A stretch of DNA of 37,153 bases from Methanomethylovorans sp. (GTDB lineage Archaea > Halobacteriota > Methanosarcinia > Methanosarcinales > Methanosarcinaceae). How positions within the stretch are numbered: position 1 is the first letter of the stretch; each line of letters begins with the position of its first letter. Below are positions 25,770-33,588 of the stretch, one piece after another. The notes beneath the pieces were generated by a model. The model was not told the origin of the DNA and made no database searches. It saw only the letters and a list, made by a program, of their open reading frames with translations. Both the position numbers and the translations under genes were made by a program. The stretch lies in NCBI GenBank assembly GCA_014361205.1, contig JACIVZ010000010.1, positions 1 through 37,153 of the forward strand, in the 5' to 3' direction.

Positions 25770-26372
25770 TTAAGTGCTGTTCTCATTTTTGTCATCCAAT
25801 GATGGTTCTGGAAGTTTTGATACTGTCACTGAAGCGGGCCTGAGCACTTTGGAATGCAGATAGAACCCTGGTCTGCATATACCGATGATAGTATTTTCTT
25901 CATGATCAGGATGTTCCACATGCATCATAGCCTCGTGTTCATGGGGATTAAATTCTGCACCCAAACATTCCATTTTCTGGAGTCCTTCTTTTTCCAGAAT
26001 GGAAACAAATTGTTTGAAGACCATTTCCAGACCCTTCACTATGGAGCTGACATCCTCTGTATTCTTTGCAGATTCCAATGCACGTTCGAAGTTGTCATAA
26101 ACTTCTATAAGTTCAAGGATAAGTTTCTCTGTTGCAAACTTACGAAACTCTTCCTTTTCTTTTATTGTACGTTTTCTGAAGTTATCAAATTCGGCGGTCA
26201 GCCGTAAGAGTCTATCCTTTAACTGTGCTATCTCTTGGTCTTTCATGCAAAGTTGCTCCTGTAAAGATGGAGCGCCATCAGTGACCGACACATCACCCTT
26301 CACCTCATCTATCGCATTATTATCATTGGTTTGGGGATTCATTTCTTCGGAGTTGCCCAATCCTTCATCCAT
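25770..26372 (-). CDS. grpE: Nucleotide exchange factor GrpE
   Basis: The co-chaperone that releases ADP from DnaK. With ATG 26372 as start (GAGGA 8 nt upstream) it has 200 residues; an in-frame ATG at 26387 would add five. An acidic unstructured N-terminus (about 1-45) precedes a long coiled coil (about 45-100, including AEFDNFRKRTIKEKEEF) and the C-terminal beta domain with GAEFNPHEHEAMM. It lies 98 bp upstream of dnaK in the bacterial grpE-dnaK-dnaJ order. Confidence 0.95.
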   Translation of the reverse strand: MDEGLGNSEEMNPQTNDNNAIDEVKGDVSVTDGAPSLQEQLCMKDQEIAQLKDRLLRLTAEFDNFRKRTIKEKEEFRKFATEKLILELIEVYDNFERALESAKNTEDVSSIVKGLEMVFKQFVSILEKEGLQKMECLGAEFNPHEHEAMMHVEHPDHEENTIIGICRPGFYLHSKVLRPASVTVSKLPEPSLDDKNENST

Positions 26373-26387
26373 CTTAACATTCCTCAT

Positions 26388-26483
26388 CTGTCTGCTACGG
26401 TTATGTGTCTACATGGCATATGATTGTTTGATATTCTATAAATACTTTTCTATTGATCGAAATCTAAAAAGAAAATTTGACGA
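26388..26483 (-). promoter_or_regulatory. grpE promoter region
   Basis: On the minus strand a TATA-like AAGTATTTATAGAAT lies near 26434-26449, about 65 nt upstream of the chosen grpE start. A start site about 25 nt downstream would leave a leader of roughly 40 nt. No operator could be named. Confidence 0.4.
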
Positions 26484-26894
26484 TCAGAAGAAATGACCAT
26501 GATTTTTGTGCTTCACAGCTTTTATTATGAGCATGCTTGCAATCATACATATGGCTAGAGCAGATATCATTCTTTCCCAGCCAATGTCCCTGATACCTCC
26601 ATGAAAAGCAAAAGATACACCGGTGAAAAAGGCAGTTAAAGCAAAAGTAACAGCAAAAGCAGCTATACCACCACCTATAAGTGAACCAATGTGATCTGCA
26701 CCTCTGTTCTCAAAAAATACAGATGCTGCGATGAATATGACAGCAAAGATGAGCAATATTATCGCAAAAGGAAGTGGAGCGGTTTTCGTACTGAGCAACG
26801 TCATAATTCCCATGGCAACTCCTATCATAAACAGTGCCATGCTAGTGGATATTGCAATGGCCTGTGCAAATGGATTTTCAGATAATGTTCCCAT
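26484..26894 (-). CDS. Small four-helix membrane protein upstream of grpE
   Basis: Function unknown. The 136-residue protein has four hydrophobic segments (about residues 10-33, 39-58, 70-92 and 104-125), short charged loops and a His/Lys-rich tail (KAVKHKNHGHFF). ATG 26894 is preferred because AGGGATGA precedes it; an in-frame ATG at 26900 is too close to that signal. A reading frame of similar size next to grpE was described in the Methanosarcina mazei heat-shock locus (orf16), and this may be its equivalent; I could not confirm that by alignment. Confidence 0.75.
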   Translation of the reverse strand: MGTLSENPFAQAIAISTSMALFMIGVAMGIMTLLSTKTAPLPFAIILLIFAVIFIAASVFFENRGADHIGSLIGGGIAAFAVTFALTAFFTGVSFAFHGGIRDIGWERMISALAICMIASMLIIKAVKHKNHGHFF

Positions 26895-27009
26895 ATTCAT
26901 CCCTTGGATAGCCAGAATGTGAACTATAGTATTTATGGGTTATCAGATAATTGTAATCATTCTTTACTGCTCGTTAGTAATATATCTAATAAAACAATTT
27001 GCATTTTTC
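26895..27009 (+). promoter_or_regulatory. Divergent promoter region before mfnD
   Basis: TAATATATCTAATAAA (26969-26984) is a good TATA candidate about 30 nt upstream of the mfnD ATG, which has no Shine-Dalgarno sequence. A start site near 27000-27010 would make the mfnD mRNA leaderless. The minus-strand gene begins on the other side. Confidence 0.5.
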
Positions 27010-27927
27010 ATGAAGATTTTACTTGCAGAATATGCAATGGGTACAGGCATGGAAGGTACTTTTCTTCTTGAAGGGAAAAACATGCTAAAAACCCTTGTTA
27101 GCAGTTTTTCAAGAATTGGTCATGAAGTCATATATTTGACTTCTGGTCCTTTACTGAGTGAAGGGACTGCTGTTATTTCAACAGAAAAAAATTTCAGGGA
27201 TATTATAGAAAAAGAAGCGAAAAAAAGTGATGCAGGCCTTGTAATAGCACCTGATGAAATCCTGGCAGAACTTACTCAAATAATTGAGGACTATACTTTA
27301 AATCTGGGTTCCACTCCTGAAGCGATTGCATTGTGTGCCGATAAAGTAAAGTGCACTGAGAAACTTCTCAGTTATAACATAGCAGCTCCACGCATTATTG
27401 AAAACATGAATAATACGAAATGTGTAGTCAAACCCAGATTTGGATGTGCTTCCGAAGATACATATCTGACTACTGATGGTGAAATACCTTCTGGATCAAT
27501 TGCAACCGAGTTTATAAATGGAGAACATCTGAGTGTTAGCCTTATAGGCGGGAAAAAAACATTGCCTTTATGTGTTAACAGACAATTCATTGAATTTATT
27601 GATATGAAAGATCTTTCTAAGCTTCGTATTGAATATAATGGCAATAAGGTGTGTTTTTCACCTCCTTACAAAGAAGAGTTGTTCAGAACAGCCACAGAAG
27701 CTGTGAGAATTCTTGGATGTCGCGGATATACAGGAGTTGATATTGTATACAATGAAATACCTTATATTGTAGATGTTAATCCCCGGCCAACTACTTCTAT
27801 ATACGGAATCTGTAAAGTGATGAATGAGGAAATAGCTGATCTGCTACTGAAAAACAGGTGCGGTGAATTACCTGAATTTGTTACAATAAACGGACAATAC
27901 TCCTTTACAAAGGAGGATTTCAAATGA
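27010..27927 (+). CDS. mfnD: Tyramine--L-glutamate ligase MfnD (ATP-grasp)
   Basis: An ATP-grasp ligase of 305 residues that joins glutamate to tyramine in methanofuran synthesis. The ATP-grasp core runs from about residue 115 (CADKVKCTEKLLSYNIAAPR) through VVKPRFGC and GEHLSVSLI to the metal-binding PYIVDVNPRPTTS near the end. The start at 27010 (MKILLAEYAMG) is where the domain begins; an in-frame ATG at 26935 would add a hydrophobic stretch unlike the family. Assignment as MfnD rather than another ATP-grasp enzyme rests strongly on the adjoining mfnF and mfnE. Confidence 0.85.
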   Translation: MKILLAEYAMGTGMEGTFLLEGKNMLKTLVSSFSRIGHEVIYLTSGPLLSEGTAVISTEKNFRDIIEKEAKKSDAGLVIAPDEILAELTQIIEDYTLNLGSTPEAIALCADKVKCTEKLLSYNIAAPRIIENMNNTKCVVKPRFGCASEDTYLTTDGEIPSGSIATEFINGEHLSVSLIGGKKTLPLCVNRQFIEFIDMKDLSKLRIEYNGNKVCFSPPYKEELFRTATEAVRILGCRGYTGVDIVYNEIPYIVDVNPRPTTSIYGICKVMNEEIADLLLKNRCGELPEFVTINGQYSFTKEDFK

Positions 27928-28919
27928 TATATCTTGGTATTGATATAGGAGGAGCAAATACAAAAGTGGCCACTTCAGATGGGACTATAGTGGAACTTCA
28001 TTATTTGCCATTGTGGAAAAACACTACCCTTCCAAAAGAACTCAAAGAAATTGCTATCAGGATTAAACCTGATGTTACAGGTGTAGTTATTACAGGTGAA
28101 CTTGCCGATTGTTTTGAAGATAAGATACAGGGACTCAAATTTATAATGAACGCAGTGGATGACGCCTTTTTAAATAATGTTAATTACATTGACATCAATG
28201 GACATATATATAAAGAAGGAGATGAACTACGAAACCTCGCTGCTGCAAACTGGATAGCTTCTTCGATTTTGATAGGAAAAGAAATTGGTGATTGTATATT
28301 TGTAGATGTGGGTAGCACGACAACTGATATAATACCCATAACCGGTGCAAAACACATGGCAGCTACAACTGATTTCAAGAGACTTCTTGCAAGTGAACTC
28401 ATATATATGGGCACTTTGCGTACGAACGTTGCTACAATTGTGGATATGGTGAAGACTCAACAAGGGACATGCAGGGTCTCCGCTGAACTATTTACAACAA
28501 CAGGTGACATTTACTTGCTGCTTGGAGATATCAAGCCTTCCTCTTACACATGTGAAACAGCTGATGGAGCAGGTATAAGTAAGATTGAAGTTTTGAGAAG
28601 AGTTGCAAGGCTTGTATGTGCAGACCTCCACGAAATATGTGAGGATGATATTATGGAAATTGCACGTCAAGTTAAAGAAAAGCAGATAAGTTTACTTACC
28701 GAAGCAATATCTACAGTATCTTGTAAACATGGAATAAATAGAATAGTTGCTGCGGGTATCGGGGAATTCATGATAGTAGAAGCTGCAAGAAAACTAAAGA
28801 TGGAATGCATTTCTGTAGCAGATAAATGGGGAAAGGAGATCTCAGACGTGTTTCCTGCCTATGCTGCAGCCCGCCTCATAGAAAAGATATATAAAAATCA
28901 TAAAGAAGACATTAATTAA
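27924..28919 (+). CDS. mfnF: Methanofuran biosynthesis condensing enzyme MfnF
   Basis: This enzyme condenses the phosphorylated aminomethylfuran unit with gamma-glutamyltyramine to form the APMF-Glu core of methanofuran. The 331-residue protein belongs to the ASKHA-like / hydantoinase-related family once called H4MPT-linked C1 transfer protein. Visible motifs are LGIDIGGANTKVA (phosphate-1 loop, residues 4-16) and FVDVGSTTTDIIPI (about 124-137). ATG overlaps the mfnD stop (ATGA), with GGAGG 7 nt upstream. Confidence 0.88.
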   Translation: MIYLGIDIGGANTKVATSDGTIVELHYLPLWKNTTLPKELKEIAIRIKPDVTGVVITGELADCFEDKIQGLKFIMNAVDDAFLNNVNYIDINGHIYKEGDELRNLAAANWIASSILIGKEIGDCIFVDVGSTTTDIIPITGAKHMAATTDFKRLLASELIYMGTLRTNVATIVDMVKTQQGTCRVSAELFTTTGDIYLLLGDIKPSSYTCETADGAGISKIEVLRRVARLVCADLHEICEDDIMEIARQVKEKQISLLTEAISTVSCKHGINRIVAAGIGEFMIVEAARKLKMECISVADKWGKEISDVFPAYAAARLIEKIYKNHKEDIN

Positions 28920-28947
28920 TAATTCATAATAATAGTAATGTAGTAAT

Positions 28948-29598
28948 ATGAATAAATATAAAAATCATGTTGTTATAAAATTGGGTGGAAGTCTCATAGA
29001 AACTGCTCATGAACTTCTCATTTATTTGCAGGATCGGATGGCAAGTACAAATACAACCGTCACTCAGATATTAATCGTTCCTGGTGGTAGTATTTTTGCT
29101 GACAGTATAAGAGATCTCTGTCAAACTAAAAGCATTAGTGATGATTCTGCTCACTGGATGGCTATCCTGGGAATGGAACAATATGGATACTATCTTGCAG
29201 ATAAAAGTGGAGTCATGATCACAGAGGATGTGGAAAAAACAGTTAATGGGATCTCAATCTTACTGCCTTACAGACTTATGCGAAACGTGGATCCTTTGCC
29301 TCATTCCTGGGATGTAACTTCTGATTGCATTGCTGGATGGATAGCTTCAATGTTAAATGCGAGGTTGATTAAAGTCACTGACGTGGATGGAATATATATC
29401 GATGAAAAGATAGTGCCTGTATTGAATGCATCGGAATTGATAAAAAGAGAAGAGACATGTGTGGATAAAATGTTGCCTGAATTATTGGTCAAAGAAAGAA
29501 TAGACTGCCTTGTTATCAATGGAAAATACCCTCAGAGAGTGCTTGATGCTATCAATAAGAAAGATGTTAAAGGCACTCTAATCAAGGGGAATATTTAA
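28948..29598 (+). CDS. mfnE: [5-(aminomethyl)furan-3-yl]methyl phosphate kinase MfnE
   Basis: An amino-acid-kinase-fold protein that phosphorylates the furan phosphate to a diphosphate, the substrate for MfnF. The 216-residue protein has the N-terminal VVIKLGGSL (residues 8-16), a glycine-rich VPGGSIFAD segment and the TDVDGIY nucleotide-site motif typical of the fold. Short length and position after mfnD-mfnF distinguish it from uridylate or glutamate kinases. It follows mfnF by 28 bp; no strong Shine-Dalgarno sequence is seen. Confidence 0.88.
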   Translation: MNKYKNHVVIKLGGSLIETAHELLIYLQDRMASTNTTVTQILIVPGGSIFADSIRDLCQTKSISDDSAHWMAILGMEQYGYYLADKSGVMITEDVEKTVNGISILLPYRLMRNVDPLPHSWDVTSDCIAGWIASMLNARLIKVTDVDGIYIDEKIVPVLNASELIKREETCVDKMLPELLVKERIDCLVINGKYPQRVLDAINKKDVKGTLIKGNI

Positions 29599-29679
29599 AT
29601 TATATACTGATTATGTAAACAAATCATCTTATGCCGATGAACTTGATAATGTATTATCTAAATTATAAGGAGAAATTAA

Positions 29680-29847
29680 ATGGTAAACAAAGTCACAAAA
29701 TGCACTTCATGTGCTGTTAATTTAGAGGATCGTGGATTTGCCAGGTTCCCCTGTCCAGTATGCGCCACTGAAATCGGAAGATGTGTAAGCTGCAGACAGC
29801 AAAGTAACCCATACACTTGTCAAAATTGCGGTTTTGTCGGTCCATGA
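29680..29847 (+). CDS. Small zinc-finger protein (four CxxC) upstream of EF-1beta
   Basis: A 55-residue protein with four CxxC pairs (C8/C11, C25/C28, C35/C38, C47/C50), expected to bind two zinc ions. It matches the archaeal DUF1610-like / HVO_2753-type zinc-finger proteins that are regularly encoded next to EF-1beta. The ATG has AAGGAGA 6 nt upstream. The next gene begins 9 bp after its stop, with GAGGTGG spanning the junction, so the two are surely co-translated. The role is unproven, probably linked to translation by context. Confidence 0.88.
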   Translation: MVNKVTKCTSCAVNLEDRGFARFPCPVCATEIGRCVSCRQQSNPYTCQNCGFVGP

Positions 29848-29856
29848 GGTGGAAGA

Positions 29857-30126
29857 ATGGGTGATGTTGCAGCAACTATAAAAATTATGCCGGAAAGTGT
29901 TGAAACTGACCTAAATGAGCTCAAAAGTAAACTGGAAGCAGTAATTCCTGATGGAGCTAAATTATTTGGTTCAAGGATTGAACCTGTTGCTTTTGGACTG
30001 AAGGCACTTATCATGGTTATTTTGGTTGGAGACATTGAGGGAGGAACTGAGCAGGTAGAAGCTGCTTTTGCCACTGTCCCTGGTGTTGAAAGCGTGCAGG
30101 TCATAGAAGTTGGAAGACCAATCTAA
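29857..30126 (+). CDS. ef1b: Archaeal elongation factor 1-beta
   Basis: The guanine nucleotide exchange factor for archaeal EF-1alpha. Its 89 residues form one alpha-beta sandwich domain, the usual length. The N-terminal VAATIKIMPESVETDL and the LKALIMVILVGDIEGG segments are typical. GAGGTGG lies just upstream of the ATG, overlapping the end of the zinc-finger gene. tRNA-Ala follows 29 bp downstream in the same direction. Confidence 0.95.
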   Translation: MGDVAATIKIMPESVETDLNELKSKLEAVIPDGAKLFGSRIEPVAFGLKALIMVILVGDIEGGTEQVEAAFATVPGVESVQVIEVGRPI

Positions 30127-30155
30127 GTTCTCTTTTTAACACTTTTTAATTTTTC

Positions 30156-30227
30156 GGGCTCGTAGATCAGGGGAAGATCGTTACGTTCGCAACGTAAAGG
30201 CCGCGGGTTCGAATCCCGCCGAGTCCA
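30156..30227 (+). tRNA. tRNA-Ala (anticodon CGC)
   Basis: A complete cloverleaf: acceptor stem GGGCTCG/CGAGTCC, D arm GATC/GATC, anticodon stem TTACG/CGTAA with loop TTCGCAA, and T arm GCGGG-TTCGAAT-CCCGC. The anticodon CGC reads GCG alanine codons, and the G3-U70 wobble pair, the main identity element for alanyl-tRNA synthetase, is present. CCA is not encoded, and no intron is seen. Confidence 0.96.
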
Positions 30228-30443
30228 CTTAGATGATCTGAATTTTATTGAGTTGAGTTGTTAATGATAAATATACGAATTTTTTCATACTTCAATGTGA
30301 GATCTTTAGATTGATTTATTTTGATTATATATAGAATTCTAAGAAATTTATATTTCAAATGAATACTATATTATTTTTGATTTCCCCGATTTATATTGCA
30401 AAAATATTGAAAAATTTTGTGAGATATTAACCCAAATATAGTT

Positions 30444-30710
30444 CTAAGAAGAATCGCTGATATTCAGGGATTTATAAGCTTTATCCAAAAGATCGTGTTT
30501 TCGCAGCCATTCAAAAGCATCCTCTGCAGTGATTGCTATGAGATCATGACCTTTTACATTCTTACAATATATAAAAAAATCTCCTGTTGATGTTTTACAT
30601 AAGGTTTCTTCACAATATATGGAATCCGACATATCTGCACCATTGTCCCACGTAGCTATTGGTGTGGATTTTTTTGTGTTGTATAACTTACCGTTAAGCA
30701 CTTTCTTCAT
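30444..30710 (-). CDS. Small hypothetical protein
   Basis: An 88-residue protein of unknown function beginning MKKVLNGKLYNTKKS, with a central CEETLCKTSTGDFFIYCK segment and a helical end (TAEDAFEWLRKHDLLDKAYK). The layout resembles small accessory or phage-associated proteins seen in many bacteria and archaea, which hints at mobility, but no mobile element is visible around it. The start at 30710 is set by GAGGA 8 nt upstream; an in-frame ATG at 30764 lacks a signal. It lies alone between tRNA-Ala and the maf gene. Confidence 0.7.
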   Translation of the reverse strand: MKKVLNGKLYNTKKSTPIATWDNGADMSDSIYCEETLCKTSTGDFFIYCKNVKGHDLIAITAEDAFEWLRKHDLLDKAYKSLNISDSS

Positions 30711-30910
30711 GGATATATTCCTCTTCTTGCGTAAAATTATAAATTCAACTATCAATATTCGCACAATTTAATCAATGTGCTCTATCACAGCTTTAGAAGA
30801 ATGTTTTTGATGAATGTTTTTAATCTTAGTTTCATATTTCTATGATTATCTTTTTATTGAATCCAGAATCTTACCATCAGTGATTTAAAACTTTCCTGCA
30901 GATTAATATT

Positions 30911-31501
30911 ATGAGAGATATATTTCTTGCATCCACTTCACCTCGCAGAAAAGAATTGCTAAGACAAATAATAGGAGACAATTTTAAAGTCATACCCAGC
31001 AACTATCATGAAAAAACAAAAACTGGGAATATAGAACCTGCTGATTTAATCATCCTTAACTCTCAGGGAAAAGCAAAAGAAGTCGCATCAACAATTTATT
31101 CGGGAATTGTTATTGCTGCTGATACGGCAGTTCTTTGCAACGATATTATTCTTGGAAAACCTTATACAGAGAACGAAGCACAACAGATGCTCAGACAAAT
31201 CAGCGGTAAAAGAATAAAAGTAATCACTGGTTTAACGGTAATTGACATAGATGCAAACATTCAGACCACTGCTTCAGAAACTACAGATGTTATAATCAAA
31301 CATCTGTCTGATTCAGAAATTGAATCCTATGTCAATACAAAGGAACCTCTTGAAAAAGCAGGAGCTTTTGCCATCCAAGGAAAAGGAGCAGTTATAGTAG
31401 AAAGAATAGAAGGAGATTATTTCAATGTGGTAGGGTTACCGTTGTTTAGCCTGAATAAAATACTTGGTGAGATGGGAGTTAATGTGTTAGAAATTATATG
31501 A
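30911..31501 (+). CDS. maf: Maf-family nucleoside triphosphate pyrophosphatase
   Basis: A house-cleaning enzyme that hydrolyses non-canonical nucleotides, such as dTTP/UTP or methylated bases, to the monophosphates. The 196-residue protein has the N-terminal ASTSPRRKELL motif (residues 7-17), AADTAVLCND with the catalytic acidic residues, LGKPYTENEAQQML and the C-terminal GDYFNVVGLPL. Length is usual. The ATG has no Shine-Dalgarno sequence. Exact substrate preference cannot be read from the sequence. Confidence 0.92.
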   Translation: MRDIFLASTSPRRKELLRQIIGDNFKVIPSNYHEKTKTGNIEPADLIILNSQGKAKEVASTIYSGIVIAADTAVLCNDIILGKPYTENEAQQMLRQISGKRIKVITGLTVIDIDANIQTTASETTDVIIKHLSDSEIESYVNTKEPLEKAGAFAIQGKGAVIVERIEGDYFNVVGLPLFSLNKILGEMGVNVLEII

Positions 31502-31549
31502 AAATATCAAAACAGAAAATTTAAAAAGAATAAAGTTTTTCCAAAGCAT

Positions 31550-31765
31550 ATGGAAAAGGAAAAAACACAAAAAACACTTTTTACTTCTCAGGTTATTGCC
31601 GTTTTGATTGCTGGACTTGCAATTTGCATTTTTCTTTTCTATGAGATGATGAAATTTGCTGATGATGGAAATTTGACACTTGTGATACTCATTTCTGTTT
31701 CAATTTCTATAGTAGCAGTATTCATTATAAAGTACATAAAACATCAGCAAATAAAAAGAATATAA
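31550..31765 (+). CDS. Small two-helix membrane protein
   Basis: A 71-residue protein of unknown function. Two hydrophobic helices (about residues 13-32 and 40-61) are flanked by charged ends (MEKEKTQK and KYIKHQQIKRI), suggesting both termini face the cytoplasm. It lacks a Shine-Dalgarno sequence but has an A/T-rich TATA-like stretch about 30 nt upstream. Composition and start context make it a plausible gene rather than chance. Confidence 0.6.
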   Translation: MEKEKTQKTLFTSQVIAVLIAGLAICIFLFYEMMKFADDGNLTLVILISVSISIVAVFIIKYIKHQQIKRI

Positions 31766-31772
31766 AATCCAG

Positions 31773-31781
31773 AAAAAAAAA
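31773..31781 (-). terminator. Poly-T run after the thioredoxin reductase gene
   Basis: Nine consecutive T on the minus strand begin 13 nt after the stop of the reductase gene, the type of signal that ends transcription in archaea. It lies in the 29-bp gap between convergent genes. Confidence 0.5.
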
Positions 31782-31794
31782 CATCCAGATAAAC

Positions 31795-33177
31795 TCACTG
31801 CATCTTCTTTTTGGACGTTTCAACTTCATCAAAAATACCCGGATATTCTTTAAACATAGATAATATATCAAGAGCAGCTACTATGTCAACCACACCTACA
31901 GCTCCAATTACAGTCTTCTCTGAGGTACGTATGGGAGCCACTACTACTGCCTTTCCTTTATATGGTCCTTCTGTGGGTACTGTGTGAATAATTTTATTAG
32001 ATCTTAATACTTCCTCTAATACAGGTCCTGTATAATCCCGATCCACCACCTCTCCTCTTTCCATCCGAATACCCCGCTTATTCAGACTTCGAATAGTGAT
32101 TGGTATACCCAGTAAAGCATGTATTGCTTCAGCTATGGGTTGTAAGTCATCAGCCGTGGAATCTTCACATATCTTGAGACAGGATATTCCATCCAGATTA
32201 TCTTTACAGCTCATCTTTATCCTCCTTACGTTATCTACGTCTACGTTATTCTTTTTATGTAACTCCTCTCCAAGCTCAAGATCCATGATGTATTCATGCG
32301 CAGATACAGCAGCTACAGCACCATCTGCAACTGCAGTAACCACTTGCCATATAGATGTATCCCTGCAATCACCTGCTGCATATATACCTGGTACAGAAGT
32401 TTCCAGCTTTTCATTTGTTAATATAAAACCTGAATTATTCTTCTTGACATTAACAAAATCTGTGTTAGGTTGTATGCCAATATAGACAAAAACACCATCC
32501 ACTGGAATACTATATAAATCTCCTCTTTTAAGATCCCTTAATACTACATTTTCAACTCCTGTTTTTCCCTGTATCTCTTCAGCAATAGTATTCCAGATTA
32601 TCTCGATATTTGATTTTTTAGATACTCTCTCCTGTAATATCTTAGAAGCACGTAGTTTATCTCTTCTGTGAATTATGTATACTTTTTTCACAACATTGGA
32701 AAGGATAAGAGCATCAGTAAGTGCTGACTCCCCGCCTCCGATAACCATTACTGTTTTTCCTTTGTAAAAAGGTGCATCACAAGTAGCACAGTACGAAACA
32801 CCCTTGCCAATAAACTCTTTTTCACCTGGAATGCCCAGCTTCTTTGGATTAGCACCTGTTGCAATAATAACAGTTTTTGATTCAAAATTCCCCTTGTCTG
32901 TTATCACTACCTTCTTGCTGTTATCAGAGATAATCGAATATACTTCTGCAGATTCAATTTTAACTCCAACAGTCTCTGCATGTTCTTTAAATCTCTGCAT
33001 GAGTTCAGGGCCTGAAATTGCAGTAAAGCCGGTGTAGTTTTCAACCACATCTGTTGCTGCTATTTGACCAGGTAAAACGTTTTTCTCTAACACCACAATA
33101 TCAAGACCGTATCTTACAGCATATATTCCTGCTGTAAGCCCTGCAGGTCCTCCCCCGATAATAACCAGATCGTACAT
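31795..33177 (-). CDS. trxB: Thioredoxin reductase with C-terminal DUF2111-like domain
   Basis: Residues 1-305 are a complete thioredoxin reductase. The FAD motif is G8-G-G-P-A-G13, the redox disulfide CATC is at C130/C133, the NADPH-fold motif is G147-G-G-E-S, and HRRDKLRA at 170-177 suggests NADPH rather than F420 as reductant. Typical enzymes end near residue 310. Here about 150 more residues follow: a linker with C324, C333 and C337, then a domain (about 340-450) that resembles DUF2111, known from methanogens and of unknown function. The frame is open throughout. ATG 33177 has AAGGAT upstream. It lies 21 bp after a thioredoxin-like gene, so reductase and carrier are co-expressed. Confidence 0.85.
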   Translation of the reverse strand: MYDLVIIGGGPAGLTAGIYAVRYGLDIVVLEKNVLPGQIAATDVVENYTGFTAISGPELMQRFKEHAETVGVKIESAEVYSIISDNSKKVVITDKGNFESKTVIIATGANPKKLGIPGEKEFIGKGVSYCATCDAPFYKGKTVMVIGGGESALTDALILSNVVKKVYIIHRRDKLRASKILQERVSKKSNIEIIWNTIAEEIQGKTGVENVVLRDLKRGDLYSIPVDGVFVYIGIQPNTDFVNVKKNNSGFILTNEKLETSVPGIYAAGDCRDTSIWQVVTAVADGAVAAVSAHEYIMDLELGEELHKKNNVDVDNVRRIKMSCKDNLDGISCLKICEDSTADDLQPIAEAIHALLGIPITIRSLNKRGIRMERGEVVDRDYTGPVLEEVLRSNKIIHTVPTEGPYKGKAVVVAPIRTSEKTVIGAVGVVDIVAALDILSMFKEYPGIFDEVETSKKKMQ

Positions 33178-33198
33178 GTTTACTGATCCTTATATTAG

Positions 33199-33453
33199 TT
33201 AAACTGGGCTTTCAAGAGTCTTGCTTGCCTTATTTTTATCTGGAACGCCTACAAAAGCAATTTGGTCATCAATGATGGTTGTGGGAACAGAAACTATGGA
33301 GAATTCATCAACAAGCTTTTTGCCTTCTGGACTGTCATAATCAACTTCTGAATATTCAAAATTGTATTTTTCTTTAAGCTCTCTCCAGACTTGCTTAGCT
33401 GTTGGACAGAAATGACACCACTCTGCAGTAACAAGTGTAACTTTTACCATCAT
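33199..33453 (-). CDS. Small thioredoxin/glutaredoxin-like protein
   Basis: An 84-residue redox protein of the short archaeal thioredoxin type. The active site is W12-C13-H-F-C16, unlike the WCGPC of standard thioredoxins, and the cis-proline segment VSVPTTIID follows. GGAGG lies 5 nt before the first of two adjacent ATG codons. It is immediately upstream of the thioredoxin reductase gene and is its likely substrate. Confidence 0.9.
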   Translation of the reverse strand: MMVKVTLVTAEWCHFCPTAKQVWRELKEKYNFEYSEVDYDSPEGKKLVDEFSIVSVPTTIIDDQIAFVGVPDKNKASKTLESPV

Positions 33454-33588
33454 TCACTCCTCCATATTATTATATTGTTCTTTATCATCCTATCCCTATA
33501 TGAAATTAGTGTTTAAGGATATCAAAATGCATATTATCTATAAGAACATTAAATTATACATCAAAATTAAAATAAGGAGTAGATACAT

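Noticed and set aside
30228-30443. Possible C/D box or other small RNA downstream of tRNA-Ala
   Set aside because: Near-matches to C-box and D-box occur but not in the required pairing or spacing, and no stable fold is apparent by eye.
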